NCBI GenBank assembly: GCA_963820795.1
Contig: CAWGBJ010000006.1
Coordinates: forward strand, 62,001-126,000
DNA from: Roseiarcus sp963820795
Lineage (GTDB): Bacteria; Pseudomonadota; Alphaproteobacteria; Rhizobiales; Beijerinckiaceae
Reading direction: 5' to 3'
DNA length: 64,000 nucleotides
Shown here one piece after another: positions 1-9,209 of this stretch. The notes under the pieces are model-generated. The model was not told where the DNA came from, made no database searches, and worked only from the letters and a program-made list of their open reading frames with translations. Each line of letters begins with the position of its first letter. The first letter of the stretch is position 1. The position numbers and the translations under genes are program-made.

Positions 1-777
1 GAGCGAGGTCGGCGGCTCCATCGCCATGAAGGCGAGGATCTGGAAGAGGTGGGTGACGACCATGTCGCGATAGGCGCCGGTCTGCTCGTAGAAGGCGATG
101 CGGTTGCCGATATCGAGCGACTCGGGCACGTCGATCTGCACGTGGTCGATGAAATTGCGGTTCCAGATCGGCTCAAAGAGGCCATTGGCGAAGCGGAAGG
201 CGAGGATGTTCTGCGCCGGCTCCTTGCCGAGGAAATGGTCGATGCGGAAGATCTGGTCCTCGGAGAAGACCGCGTGCAATTGTCCGTTCAGCGCCTCGGC
301 GCTTTCGAGATCCGTGCCGAACGGCTTTTCCATCACGATATGCGAGCCCTTGACGAGTTCGGCCTCGTCGAGCATGCGCACGGCGGAGAGCGCGGCGTTC
401 GGCGGCACGCTGAGATAGTGGAGGAGCTGGTTGTCGCCTTTGCAGGCGACCATCGCCCTGTCGACGGCCGTCCTCAGCGCGCCCGAGCCGGCCTTGAGCG
501 GCAGGTAGTCGAGGCTCGCCTCGAACTTGGGCCACGCGTCCATCCCCGGCGGCCGATTGTGCTGGCGCTCGACCGACTTGCGGGCGATGGCGCGAAAGGC
601 CTCGACGTCGATGTCGTCGAGGGAAATGCCGATGACGTAGCACTGCGGGATGAACCCGGTCGCGGCGAGGTGATAGAGGCCGGGCAGCAGCTTTCGCTGC
701 GATAGATCGCCGGTGGCGCCGAACAGCACCACGATCTGCGGCAGACGCGGGCCGACCCCGGCCGGAATTCTCGCCAT
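1..777 (-). CDS. zwf: Glucose-6-phosphate dehydrogenase, N-terminal part (runs off left edge)
   Basis: About 259 N-terminal residues are visible; the gene continues beyond base 1. The family oxidises glucose-6-phosphate to 6-phosphogluconolactone with NADP(+) in the cytoplasm and feeds the Entner-Doudoroff or oxidative pentose phosphate route. I see the Rossmann dinucleotide motif GATGDLSQRKL at residues 20-30, the EKPFGTDL strand, and the active-site segment RIDHFLGKE near residue 177 followed by the conserved N-I-L-A-F-R-F-A-N. The ATG at 777 is preceded by GGGGAG at a normal ribosome-binding distance. No frame break is seen in the visible part. Its operon partners lie outside the window. 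Confidence 0.96.
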   Translation of the reverse strand, partial: MARIPAGVGPRLPQIVVLFGATGDLSQRKLLPGLYHLAATGFIPQCYVIGISLDDIDVEAFRAIARKSVERQHNRPPGMDAWPKFEASLDYLPLKAGSGALRTAVDRAMVACKGDNQLLHYLSVPPNAALSAVRMLDEAELVKGSHIVMEKPFGTDLESAEALNGQLHAVFSEDQIFRIDHFLGKEPAQNILAFRFANGLFEPIWNRNFIDHVQIDVPESLDIGNRIAFYEQTGAYRDMVVTHLFQILAFMAMEPPTSL

Positions 778-1182
778 CGCTGTTTCTCCCCTCGCTCTTC
801 CCGCCCTTGACCTTCCTCCGAAGTCTGCCGCGGCCAACGTGACAGGGATACGACGGGAGAGGACGTCAGGCGAAGGCCGCAAGTTCCATGCCGTCAAGCG
901 GCGGCCGCCTGATCTTGGCAGAGCCTGCGCTCGGAATGGACTTGCCGATCGCAAAGCGCGAATTGCCTGCTTACAGGGAAAAGAAACGGGAACTGCGGAT
1001 TTTGCGCCCGCCTGGCGCCGAACGCGTCTAGAAAAGCGCAAGGATTTCCGTCTATTGCGGCGAAATTCCCTAGGCGGTCGGAGCAGGGAATCAAATCGGC
1101 CGAGCAGGGAGCCAATTCGGCCCAACTGGGAATTTTCGCCAAGACCGGTCCGAGCGCCCTCCGCGACCGATTGCGAACCCCT
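778..1182. other. Intergenic region between zwf and prmA holding a dispersed repeat copy
   Basis: No convincing gene is present; short open frames lack a recognisable product. The interval contains several GGGAA/TTCCC-containing blocks described under the repeat at 960-1140. It would also hold the zwf promoter, since zwf is transcribed leftward from 777. Confidence 0.6.
960..1140 (-). repeat. Dispersed ~180-bp repeat, copy 1 (matches 50571-50756)
   Basis: Read on the minus strand this block is colinear with 50571-50756. Shared parts in order are an AATTCCC start, two CCCTGCTC(C/G)G motifs, a central AGGGAAT, and a ~34-nt end block with the core TTCTTTTCCCTGTA then GCAGG and AATTC. The end block differs at about five positions between copies. 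No coding potential is shared, so this looks like an intergenic repeat family. Confidence 0.6.
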
Positions 1183-2094
1183 CTAGCGTTTCAGCCTGAG
1201 GCTCGCCCAGCCCTCGAGGTCGATCCGTTCGGCGAGAAAGAGGCCCTGCGCCCGCCAGGCGGCGAGCGCGCCGGGAACGTCCGCGGCGAGCAGGCCCGAG
1301 ACGATCGCCTCGCCATGGCGGCTCAGGACCGCGGCGAGCGAGGGCGCGAGCCGGCGCAACGGCCCGGCCAGAATGTTGGCGAAGACGAGATCGTAAGGCG
1401 CGCCGCTGCGGAGCGCCGCGGTTTCGACGCCGCGCGAGACAACCGCCCGGCAATGGGCGCCGGCGCCGTTCAGCCGCGCATTGGCGTTGGCCACCGCGAC
1501 GGCGACCGGATCGATGTCGCCGAGCCAGACCTTCTGGCGCAAGACCTTGGCCGCCGCGATCGCCAATACCCCGGCGCCGCAGCCGACGTCGAGCACGGCG
1601 CGGGGCCGGCGGCGCTTCAGGAGCCGGTCGAAATGGAGCAGGCAGCCCCGCGTCGTGCCGTGATGGCCGGTGCCGAAGGCGAGCCCCGCCTCGATCTCGA
1701 TCGCCACATCGTTGGCGCCGACGCGCGACCGGTCGTGGCCGCCATGAACGAGAAAGCGCCCGGCCCTGACCGGCGCGAGGCCGGCGAGCGCGCTCGCCAC
1801 CCAGTCGCGCCGGTCGGTCACCCCGAAGGTCGCCGAACGGGCGGTCGCCTCGTCGGCGGCGACGGCTATGAGGGCGCGGACGCCGTCCTCGTCCGGCGCG
1901 AAGCCGAAATAGGCTTCGACCGCCCAGGCCTGGCCGCCGCCCGGCCAAGGCGCGTCGGTCTCGAACGCGGCCGAGGCGGCCTCGGCCGGTTCGAAGCTCT
2001 CGACGATGAGGTCGGCGACGGCGCGGGCGCGCTTTTCGTCGCTGACGAGGGTCAGCCGATGCGCGGCGTTATTGGGCGGCAGACCTTCCAGCAT
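1183..2094 (-). CDS. prmA: Ribosomal protein L11 methyltransferase-like protein
   Basis: The 303-residue product matches PrmA, a SAM-dependent methyltransferase that trimethylates ribosomal protein L11 at several positions. The C-terminal Rossmann methyltransferase domain shows the family signature GLAFGTGHHGTT, the SAM-binding loop VLDVGCGAGVLAIAA and the NILAGPL motif, which is N-I-L-A-x-P-L in the family. The N-terminal part matches the alphaproteobacterial PrmA lead-in. I chose the ATG at 2094 because homologues typically start MLEGLPPNN; a TTG 36 nt upstream at 2130 is in frame but not needed. No clear ribosome-binding site precedes either start. Confidence 0.93.
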   Translation of the reverse strand: MLEGLPPNNAAHRLTLVSDEKRARAVADLIVESFEPAEAASAAFETDAPWPGGGQAWAVEAYFGFAPDEDGVRALIAVAADEATARSATFGVTDRRDWVASALAGLAPVRAGRFLVHGGHDRSRVGANDVAIEIEAGLAFGTGHHGTTRGCLLHFDRLLKRRRPRAVLDVGCGAGVLAIAAAKVLRQKVWLGDIDPVAVAVANANARLNGAGAHCRAVVSRGVETAALRSGAPYDLVFANILAGPLRRLAPSLAAVLSRHGEAIVSGLLAADVPGALAAWRAQGLFLAERIDLEGWASLRLKR

Positions 2095-2221
2095 TGGCGG
2101 CGGTAGATATCGGCGCCCCGCCAAACGCAAGGGGAAACTCCGGAATCACGGCGGAACAGCCGCAAGAAATAAATCGAGGCGCTCCCCAACTCCGAGGGGC
2201 TGACTCGTGGTCCTCGTTGGC

Positions 2222-2776
2222 TCACTGCGCCAAATGAGCTTCGATCCAACTATTTTCCGGACTGTGAGGGTCGGCGACGCGCGGCTTCGTCGCGCCAAAT
2301 CCCTTGGCGATCAGCAAAGACCGGTCAACCCCCTGCGAGGCAAGATAGGACACGACCGAAATCGCGCGCCGCTCCGACAGGCGAAGATCATACTCCTCGG
2401 CGCCGACGGCGTTCGTGTGACTGTCGATCTCGAACTTCTCGCCCTCCAGCCGAGGATCCAGCATCGCCTTTGCGAAGCGATTCAGATTGTTTTTGTCCGC
2501 TTGCGTCAGCTTATCGGACGCGTCTTTGAAACGCACCAAGAGGTCGAAGCTTGCTCGAGCGCGCGCCTCTTTTTTTTGGCAGTCAACTGCATCTTCGAGG
2601 CAAATGGAACGTGTCCCGCGCTTATACGCTTCAGCGACGGCCTTGTCCTTGACGAAAATCGCGACCACTGTGTCGACGGAGTAAGGCGCCTCAGCCTGAG
2701 ACGGCGTGACAAAGGCCGCGAACGCGACAGCCAAACTGAGCGCGACGCCGAGAGCCAATGTCGTTATCGCGCGCAC
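2222..2776 (-). CDS. Exported OmpA/MotB-domain protein
   Basis: A 184-residue protein with an N-terminal signal peptide (cleavage after about residue 28, SQA|EA) and a C-terminal OmpA-like domain. That domain includes EGEKFEIDSHTNAVG, DLRLSERRAISVVSYL and the GFGATKP motif that binds diaminopimelate in peptidoglycan in this family. The usual NRRVE ending is degenerate (ENSWIEAHLAQ). The middle part, residues 30-95, has two cysteines and no recognised domain. The start is GTG at 2776 with AAGGA seven bases upstream. It is the last gene of a same-strand series with the autotransporter and caspase genes. A CRP-like palindrome sits 125 nt upstream of the start, as for the caspase gene. Predicted location is the periplasm or outer membrane. 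Confidence 0.8.
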   Translation of the reverse strand: MRAITTLALGVALSLAVAFAAFVTPSQAEAPYSVDTVVAIFVKDKAVAEAYKRGTRSICLEDAVDCQKKEARARASFDLLVRFKDASDKLTQADKNNLNRFAKAMLDPRLEGEKFEIDSHTNAVGAEEYDLRLSERRAISVVSYLASQGVDRSLLIAKGFGATKPRVADPHSPENSWIEAHLAQ

Positions 2777-2901
2777 AAGGCAATCCTTATCATATCAGCT
2801 TGAGCCCAGCGTCGATCGACGCAGACATGCGCGCGCTCCAAATTGCCAACGCAAACGCAAATGAACGACAAGCTCTCCTAACGAAAATTGCGCCAATTGG
2901 A

Positions 2902-2917
2902 TGTGTGCGACATCACA
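2902..2917. promoter_or_regulatory. CRP/FNR-type operator candidate upstream of the OmpA-domain gene
   Basis: TGTGTGCGACATCACA fits the TGTGA-N6-TCACA consensus with one mismatch. It lies with 125 nt between its near edge and the GTG start at 2776, the same spacing as the perfect palindrome upstream of the caspase gene. Confidence 0.5.
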
Positions 2918-3008
2918 CCTTGAACCTATGGCAACAGCCGCCTCGGCCGCCTACATCGCGATGGCGGCCGACCCATGGTGGCGCTCATGGGATACGCCCT
3001 TCGCGCGT

Positions 3009-6000
3009 TTAGAACTGATAGCGAAGGCCCGCGGTGACGGTGCCGCCGTAAATGTTGGAGCCTGTACGGTAGTCAGCGCGAATGAAAGCGGTCCAGTTGA
3101 GATTCTGGATCGGCCGGGCGACCAACCCGACGCCGATTTGCCCGAATGTGCCCACGCGCGATACGGAAACGCTGTCCACGAAGCTCCCGTAGGCGAAGGT
3201 GGAGGGGACTTCTCCGGCAAACTCGTGCCACAACGAGCCCGTCACGTTCGGCGTCAAATACCAGTAGGGCGTTGCGAACGTGTCGCCGACCGTCAGGCCC
3301 ACGCGCCCGAGGTCCGAATTCACATTGCCAAAGCTCAAGCTCGGTGGGTAAAGCGTGCCCGGCAGGAGGGTCAAATTGTCGAACGTCGCGTTGGTGTAAG
3401 AAAACCCGAGCGACGGCGTGGCGAAGAACCCGTTTTCGAAATGGTATGTGTACCCCGCTTCAGCGGTCAAAGCATTGGCGCCGCCATTCAGCCGCGCGTT
3501 GGTGAGACCGGCTGCCGGGCTGCTCACTTCCCCCTGCCAAAAGTCGTGCCGAACCATCACGTCGGCGAAAAAGCCGTGGCCGAGCGCGGCGGCGTAGAGA
3601 CCCAGGAACGGGACATTGTAAGAACTCGCTCGAGGCGCCGAGGCTCGCATCGCCGACCGAGACGTCATAGACGCCGCCGGTCACGCCGCCGTGAAGATTC
3701 CAACCGCTGTTCTGAATGTTGAAGATGCCGAGGTCAGATCCGACCTGCACGCCGCCAAAGTGCGTCTGCGCCGTAAGGTTGGTCGGAAGCGAGCCCAGGC
3801 CGTCGGTCGCAACCGATTTTTCGGTATTCATGCCCGATGCGCCGCGCGCCCACACCCCGGCGTCGATCTGGTTGGGCGTCACCTTGGGGGGCGCTCCCAG
3901 GAGAGGACTCGCGCCTTGGAAAACCGTGTTCAAGCCCTCGAAAAAGCCGCTCGTCACCGATTCGACCGCAGAATTAAGGCTGTTGAGGATCGAGTCCATC
4001 GGAGCGGTGTTCAATGCGGAATAAAGGTCGAACTGGGTTGGGCTGACCTGTAGGATGCCATAGTTGACGAGGCTCGGCGGGCCCGGCAAGACGCTCAAGG
4101 GGGGGTCGCCGGCTGATCCAACCGTAATGATCGGAATCGGACTGTTCAGCAACGCGAACGCCCCATTCAAGGGGGTCACAGAGACGTAAGAAGCCCCGGT
4201 GAACGAACCTGTGATGTCCAGGTGATTTGCCTGCTGTCCGAACACGTTCAACTCGATTAGCGAATTGGTTCCACCGACATAATTTCCCACAATTGTAAAG
4301 TTGGTTGTAACAGTATTAGGAATCCGAAGGTCGAGGACGCCGTTGTTGTTGAAACTCGGCGTCGCGAGCATGACCGAGGGCCGCGTCGTCTGGACGACGC
4401 CGTAGTTGAAGAAAGGCTGGTCCGAATATAGATTACCGGTGAGCGTAAATTGCCCTGAGTTTTGAATCCCGCCGATATAGACGTCACCTGACGCGAACAC
4501 CGAACCGCTACCCGTATTCACGAGGCTGCCATCTATTTCACCCGTCGTCGACAAGGCGCCGCTGTTGATAACCGCGCCGACGATCGTCCCTTCGTTGAAA
4601 ACGCTTCCCGAGGCATTGGTTATATCGCCATTCCACTCCGCCCGGTTGTCGATCGTGCCGCCCGTGTTGTTGGCCGATCCGTACCAAAGGTTATAGTTGG
4701 TGATTGTTCCGGCCGTATTGTTAACTGATCCGTACCATGTTCCTGTATTGTTGATTGTACCACCTATGTTGTTGGCTGATCCGTACCAGACCCAATTGTT
4801 GGTGATTGTGCCGGCCGTATTGTTGACTGATCCTTCCCAGTAAGCCATTGTTGGTGATTGCGCCGCTGTTCGACGCGATGTTGGCGGTATAGGTTCCGTA
4901 ATTGACGACCGTGCCGGAATTGTTGAGGTCGTCGGTCAACACGCCTTTGTTGACGAGGCTCGCCCCGACGAGATTGGAGAGCGCGCCCGCGGTGATCGCG
5001 CCGTCATTGTCCAGCAATCCCGCGTTGGTGATGGAAGCTGAGCCGATGTCGATCGAACTGTCTCCGCTGGTGGAGAGCGTGCCTCCTGAGGCAATGTTGA
5101 TCGCGCCGCTGGGAGTTGAAGCTGAGCCGATGCTCCCGGAGACGCTCAAGATGCCGGCCGACACCGTCGTCCCGCCAGTATACGTGTTGGCGCCGGACAG
5201 TGTCAGCGTTCCGCCGCCCAACTGAGTGAGCGAGCCGCTGCCGCTAATGACCCCGGCGAAGTCCACGTGGTCGGAGTGGTCGAACGCCAACGTCCCGTTG
5301 TTCGTCGCGTCGCCGACGATCGATCCGGTCGTGCCGCCATTGCCGATTTGCACAGTCCCGGCGCTGATGGTGGTCCCGCCCGTATAGGTGTTGGCGCCGG
5401 TCAAAGTCAGAGTATTGTTGGGCGAATTCTGCGTTAGGCTGGTCTTGACCGGGCCGATGTCGTCGGCGCCGTCTTGGATGACGCCCGAGAACGTCGACGA
5501 TGCGCCCTGATTGGTCAGCGTCGGCGTCGGCGCGGAAATGCTTGGGTTGGTGTTTGCCACTGTGCCGCCGCCCGACAGCGAGCTCACCGTCTGCGAGTAA
5601 CCGCCGATGTCGAGCGTACCGCCCGAATTGACCGTGGTCGGGCTCATCGGGCTGAAAACATTCGCGGCGCCAGCCACCACTGTGCCAGCGTTGATCGTCG
5701 TCGGGCCAGAGTAGGTGTTGACGCCAGAAGGGGTCAGGTCGCCCCCTGTATGAGTTCCAAGCGGCCAATGCGGAGCCGTCGGAAATGACCCCGGAGTAAG
5801 TTGTTGTGCCAACAGGCCCGCCGCCCTCGGTCAGCGTGGCGGTCACGGAGCCGTTATTCGTTACGTTGTCCGTGCCGTTCAGATAGGCTCGCCCTCCGAA
5901 GTATTTGTCGTCAGGAAGGATGACGTTCATTCCGTTCAGGTCGAGGATGCTCGCGCTCGCCGTCGACAAAGCAGCATCCGAGGCGGCGCCGATCGCGGTC

Positions 6001-6056
6001 GCCGCCAAGGAGAAGCCCACTGCACCCAGCGAAACCTTTCGGCACGCGCGCGCCAT
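3009..6056 (-). pseudogene. Autotransporter (type Va) adhesin-like protein, three frame breaks
   Basis: Adjacent frames assemble into a ~1,015-residue autotransporter. From the ATG at 6056 there is a signal region, RACRKVSLGAVGFSLAATAI. Next come autotransporter-associated beta-strand repeats (TLTLTGANTYTGGTT, TINAGTVVAG, LSGANTYTGGTT) and a stretch of short N-N-T/W-Y-G-S repeats around 4650-4850. The last ~270 residues are a beta-barrel translocator ending in the classical terminal phenylalanine (GLRYQF). Frame changes occur near 5755, 4850 and 3625. An upstream ATG at 6116 is possible and would give a longer signal region. If intact, the passenger would be exported through the barrel to the cell surface. 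The gene is either decayed or carries assembly indels; the sequence on each side of the breaks still looks under coding constraint. Confidence 0.75.
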
Positions 6057-6449
6057 GACTCCCTTGGAAGCAATCGAGGGGACCGGCGACACACCCCCCA
6101 GCGAGTGCGGGGGCATGGCGCACCTGTCCAACCAAATATTTGCCGCCGAGCGGGAACACCCGGTCGATCTTCCGAAACAATGAGCTCGCATCGGCCGTCG
6201 CTCCGATTGCTCAAATCAAAATCAAAATTCCGCCGTCATTTTGCCCGATGCGCCCCAATCTCTCAAGGGAAAGCGGTCTCGCCTCAGATAAGAATGTGGC
6301 GGCCCACGAATTTCCGTAGTGGAAGTGACATATTTGCAACGCGGCAATCGCCTGCAAAACCGAGCGACGAGGCAGCGTTTTCTTTGGCAATCAAAAGCTG
6401 TGCGCCTCTCGGAGCCAAGTCGTTCGCCCTCGGCGTGTTTTCCGAAGAA
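6057..6449. other. Intergenic region between caspase and autotransporter genes
   Basis: About 390 bases with no gene I can support. The 3' end of the caspase gene is at 6450 and the autotransporter start is at 6056 or 6116. No CRP-like palindrome like those at 2902 and 8926 is visible here, so the autotransporter may depend on read-through or on its own unrecognised promoter. Confidence 0.5.
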
Positions 6450-8800
6450 TCAGTACGCTGGAACAAAATAGGGGCTCGGGGGTGCAGCGGAAGCCTTCGG
6501 GGTTGGCTGATGCTGAATTGTCTGATGGGCGACTGCCGCGGGTCGATACTCGCTGGGTTGGCGCGGATGCGGCGATATGAGGAGTTCCGGACGCGCCAGG
6601 ATCCGTTTCGGCGGAGGGAGGGAGGCAACGGACGCAGGCGCCCCGACAGGATGGGCGGCGACCGACGGATGAGGCTGGACGACGGACGGAGGAGGCGGGA
6701 CGCAGACGACGAAGTCCTGCTGGCGCAGCTCGTCGACAAACGCGTCAGTGATCTTCGGCGAGTCAGGCGAACCGTGCCGGCCCTTGAGGTAATCGGCGAC
6801 CGCGGCGATCGTGGCGCTGTCGAATCGGCCGGTCGGCTTCGCGGTATAGCAGCCGATCCGCTTGAGTTCGACCTGCGCGTCGGCGATCCGCTTGTCGACC
6901 GAGGCGATCGCGGCTTGAATGTCGGTCACAAGCCCTTGACATGCGGAACTTCGAGGCAGCGCGGACAATTTTTCCCGCGCGCCGGGAACGAACATATTTA
7001 TGGCCGTGAATTGTTCGCCTTCGTCGGCGCAAGCCTTTTGCGCGCGAAGATTATCGTCTTCAAGTTTGGCGATTTGCGCCGATGCGTCGGCGCGCACCGC
7101 GGGGCACTTCAGCGCATCAAAGGTCGACTTCAAGGCATCTTCGTTCTTTGAATCGAACTCGAGCGAGCGCCTTCCGATCGTCGGCGCAAAGCTTCGCCTG
7201 ATAGGAAGCGATCTGCTTGATCGCCTGATCGGCTGCGGCAGGAATCGCCGGGACAGACGGAGTGCGCGCGAAGCGCCTGAATTGCGTCACTCTGCTTAGC
7301 CTCTATGAGTTGGGTCAGGTCAGCCTGATCGCGCGCGCAAGCCTCCGCGACGACCTTCGCCGCAGCCTCTTCGGCCTGCTTCTTGCGCGTGTCCTCCTCA
7401 AGTTTCGCCTGTTGTTTGGCCGCCTCCAACTCTTTTGCCGCCTCCGCGGCTGCGGCCGCTTCCTGGGCCGCCCTGTCCGCGGCCTCCCGCTCGGCTACTC
7501 TTCGCGCGGCATCGGCCTCGTCGGCTCGCTTCTTTGCCGCCGCGGCCTCATCGGCAAGCCGTTTGGCCTCAGCCTCCTTGTCCGCCTTCTCCTTCGCGAT
7601 GCGAGCCTGTTCCGCCGCTGCGGCGTCCGCCTTTCGCTTTTCTTCCGCAACAAGGTCCTCGGCGGCCTGCTTCTGAGCCGCCAGTTGCGTCTGCTTCTCC
7701 GCCAACGCCTTGGCCGCTGCGTCTTGATCAGCCTTCTCCTTGGCGAGGCGAGCCTGTTCCGCCGCTTTCGCTTCCGCGATGCGCTGCTCAAGCGCCGCCT
7801 TTTGAGCCGCGGCCGCAGCCGCCCTTTGTTCGTCTTCCCTCTTCGCCTTTTCTGCGTCCTCCAAACGGCGTTCGAGATCATACTTGTCCAAAACCGCCTG
7901 CGCGGCGTCGGCGAGCGGGGAGTCGGGGAAGTTCTTGATGAACTTGCGGAAGTCGGATGGATCGGTCGACTTGCGGATTCGCGCCCACGCCTCGTCCGCG
8001 GTTTCCGCCGGATTCAAAATGACGTCGCCCGTCAACTCGTCCGCCGCAATCTCGGGATGCTGGAACTTGTTGGTGCTCGCGTAAACGTCCGATGATACGA
8101 GATGGAAAATATCCTGAATTTTCTCATTTTGCTCGACGATCCGCTTCGCGAAAGATTGAGCGAACGGGCTGTTTGCCGCTCCTTCCCCGTCGTCCGCTTC
8201 CCTTCCCGGCTCGGCCGAATAGAAGACGATCATTCCGTCCGCGTTGCCGATATTGCCCGAAATTGGAGCGAAACCTCCGGTGACGCCGATATCGGGCAGC
8301 GATCTCGACGCAGATTTGCCGCGTTCGGAGATCCTGTTGCGGCAGGCGTCGAGAACGATGATCTTCGTCTTGTGCGCCTTGCTGGTCGCCGAGATCACCC
8401 TGTCCATCGGCATGGTGTCGAATTCGATATCATTGCTATCGACCAACTTCGTGTCGACCGGCAAAAAATAGTTCTGGCTCTGAAATTGAACCCCGTGTCC
8501 GGCGAAGTAAAACAGCGCAATATCCGACTTTGACGCGTCCCGCGCGAATTCTTTGAGCGTTATTTGGAAATCTTGCTCGGTCAAGTCCTGTTTAAGGACA
8601 ACGGTGAATCCGATGGCGGCCAGCGCGTTCCTAACGGCAGCCGCGTCATTTGCCGGATTTTTTAAAACGTCGGCCGACTGGTACTTCGAGTTCCCGATAA
8701 CCAGAGCCACCTTGATGTCGGCGCGCGCCGGCATCGGGCCCATGACCATCGCCACGAAAGCCACCATGATCCCCGCGAGAATTGGCAGCGCCGCAGGCAT
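6450..8800 (-). CDS. Exported caspase-family (peptidase C14) protein with long coiled coil; two frame breaks near the C-terminus
   Basis: The N-terminus is a signal peptide (residues 1-27, ending PARA). A caspase p20 domain follows at ~29-265, with the catalytic dyad His102 (YFAGHGVQ) and Cys153 (VLDACRNR). Residues ~295-500 form a long Ala/Glu/Lys/Arg-rich helix likely to be a coiled coil. The 556-codon frame starting at 8800 ends at 7130. The sequence continues in other frames to 6450, with breaks near 7262 (two bases apparently missing in a GCGCGC run) and 7150. That continuation has a peptidoglycan-binding-like segment (IGCYTAKPTGRFDSATIAAV) and a Pro-rich tail. Such caspase homologues cleave after basic residues; the target here is unknown. 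The start has GGAGAGGGC directly upstream. It is divergent from a TIR-NB-ARC-TPR gene. Confidence 0.85.
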
Positions 8801-9209
8801 GCCCTCTCCGGTGACAGGCTCTAAAACAACAAAGAAAACTTCAACGACAACGCGAGCCTGAACAGCAAATCATAATCCGTTTTCCCGGATTACGCAGCAG
8901 AATAACGTTGCTTATGGGCTCCCGCTGTGACGCGCGTCACATTGCGTTGGGGGATCATCGGGCTTGCTCCCTGCGTGTCCTTTTGATTTTTCGGCCGCCG
9001 GGATGGGTGGGGCTATCCGGCGCCTGAGGCACAGGTTCGCAACCGCTTCAACATCTCGCCGAGGCATCTATCATTATACCGATCACCGGATTACACGGAA
9101 CATCTTTTGGCGGGTCGCTACTCGCCTCACCGCTAACGGAGATCGGGTCGCTTGCGCTCGGCAATTCGCGGGGCGATGATGCGCCAGCTCCGGCTGGCTG
9201 AGGCAGAGC
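8801..9209. promoter_or_regulatory. Divergent promoter region between caspase and TIR-STAND genes
   Basis: A 409-base region shared by two divergently transcribed genes. It contains the perfect TGTGA-N6-TCACA palindrome at 8926-8941 and an otherwise unremarkable sequence. No open frame of note. Confidence 0.55.
8926..8941. promoter_or_regulatory. Perfect CRP/FNR-type palindrome
   Basis: TGTGACGCGCGTCACA matches the CRP consensus half-sites exactly. There are 125 nt between its near edge and the caspase start at 8800, and 268 nt to the TIR-STAND start at 9210. The spacing to the caspase start is identical to that of the related site upstream of the OmpA-domain gene. Confidence 0.6.
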
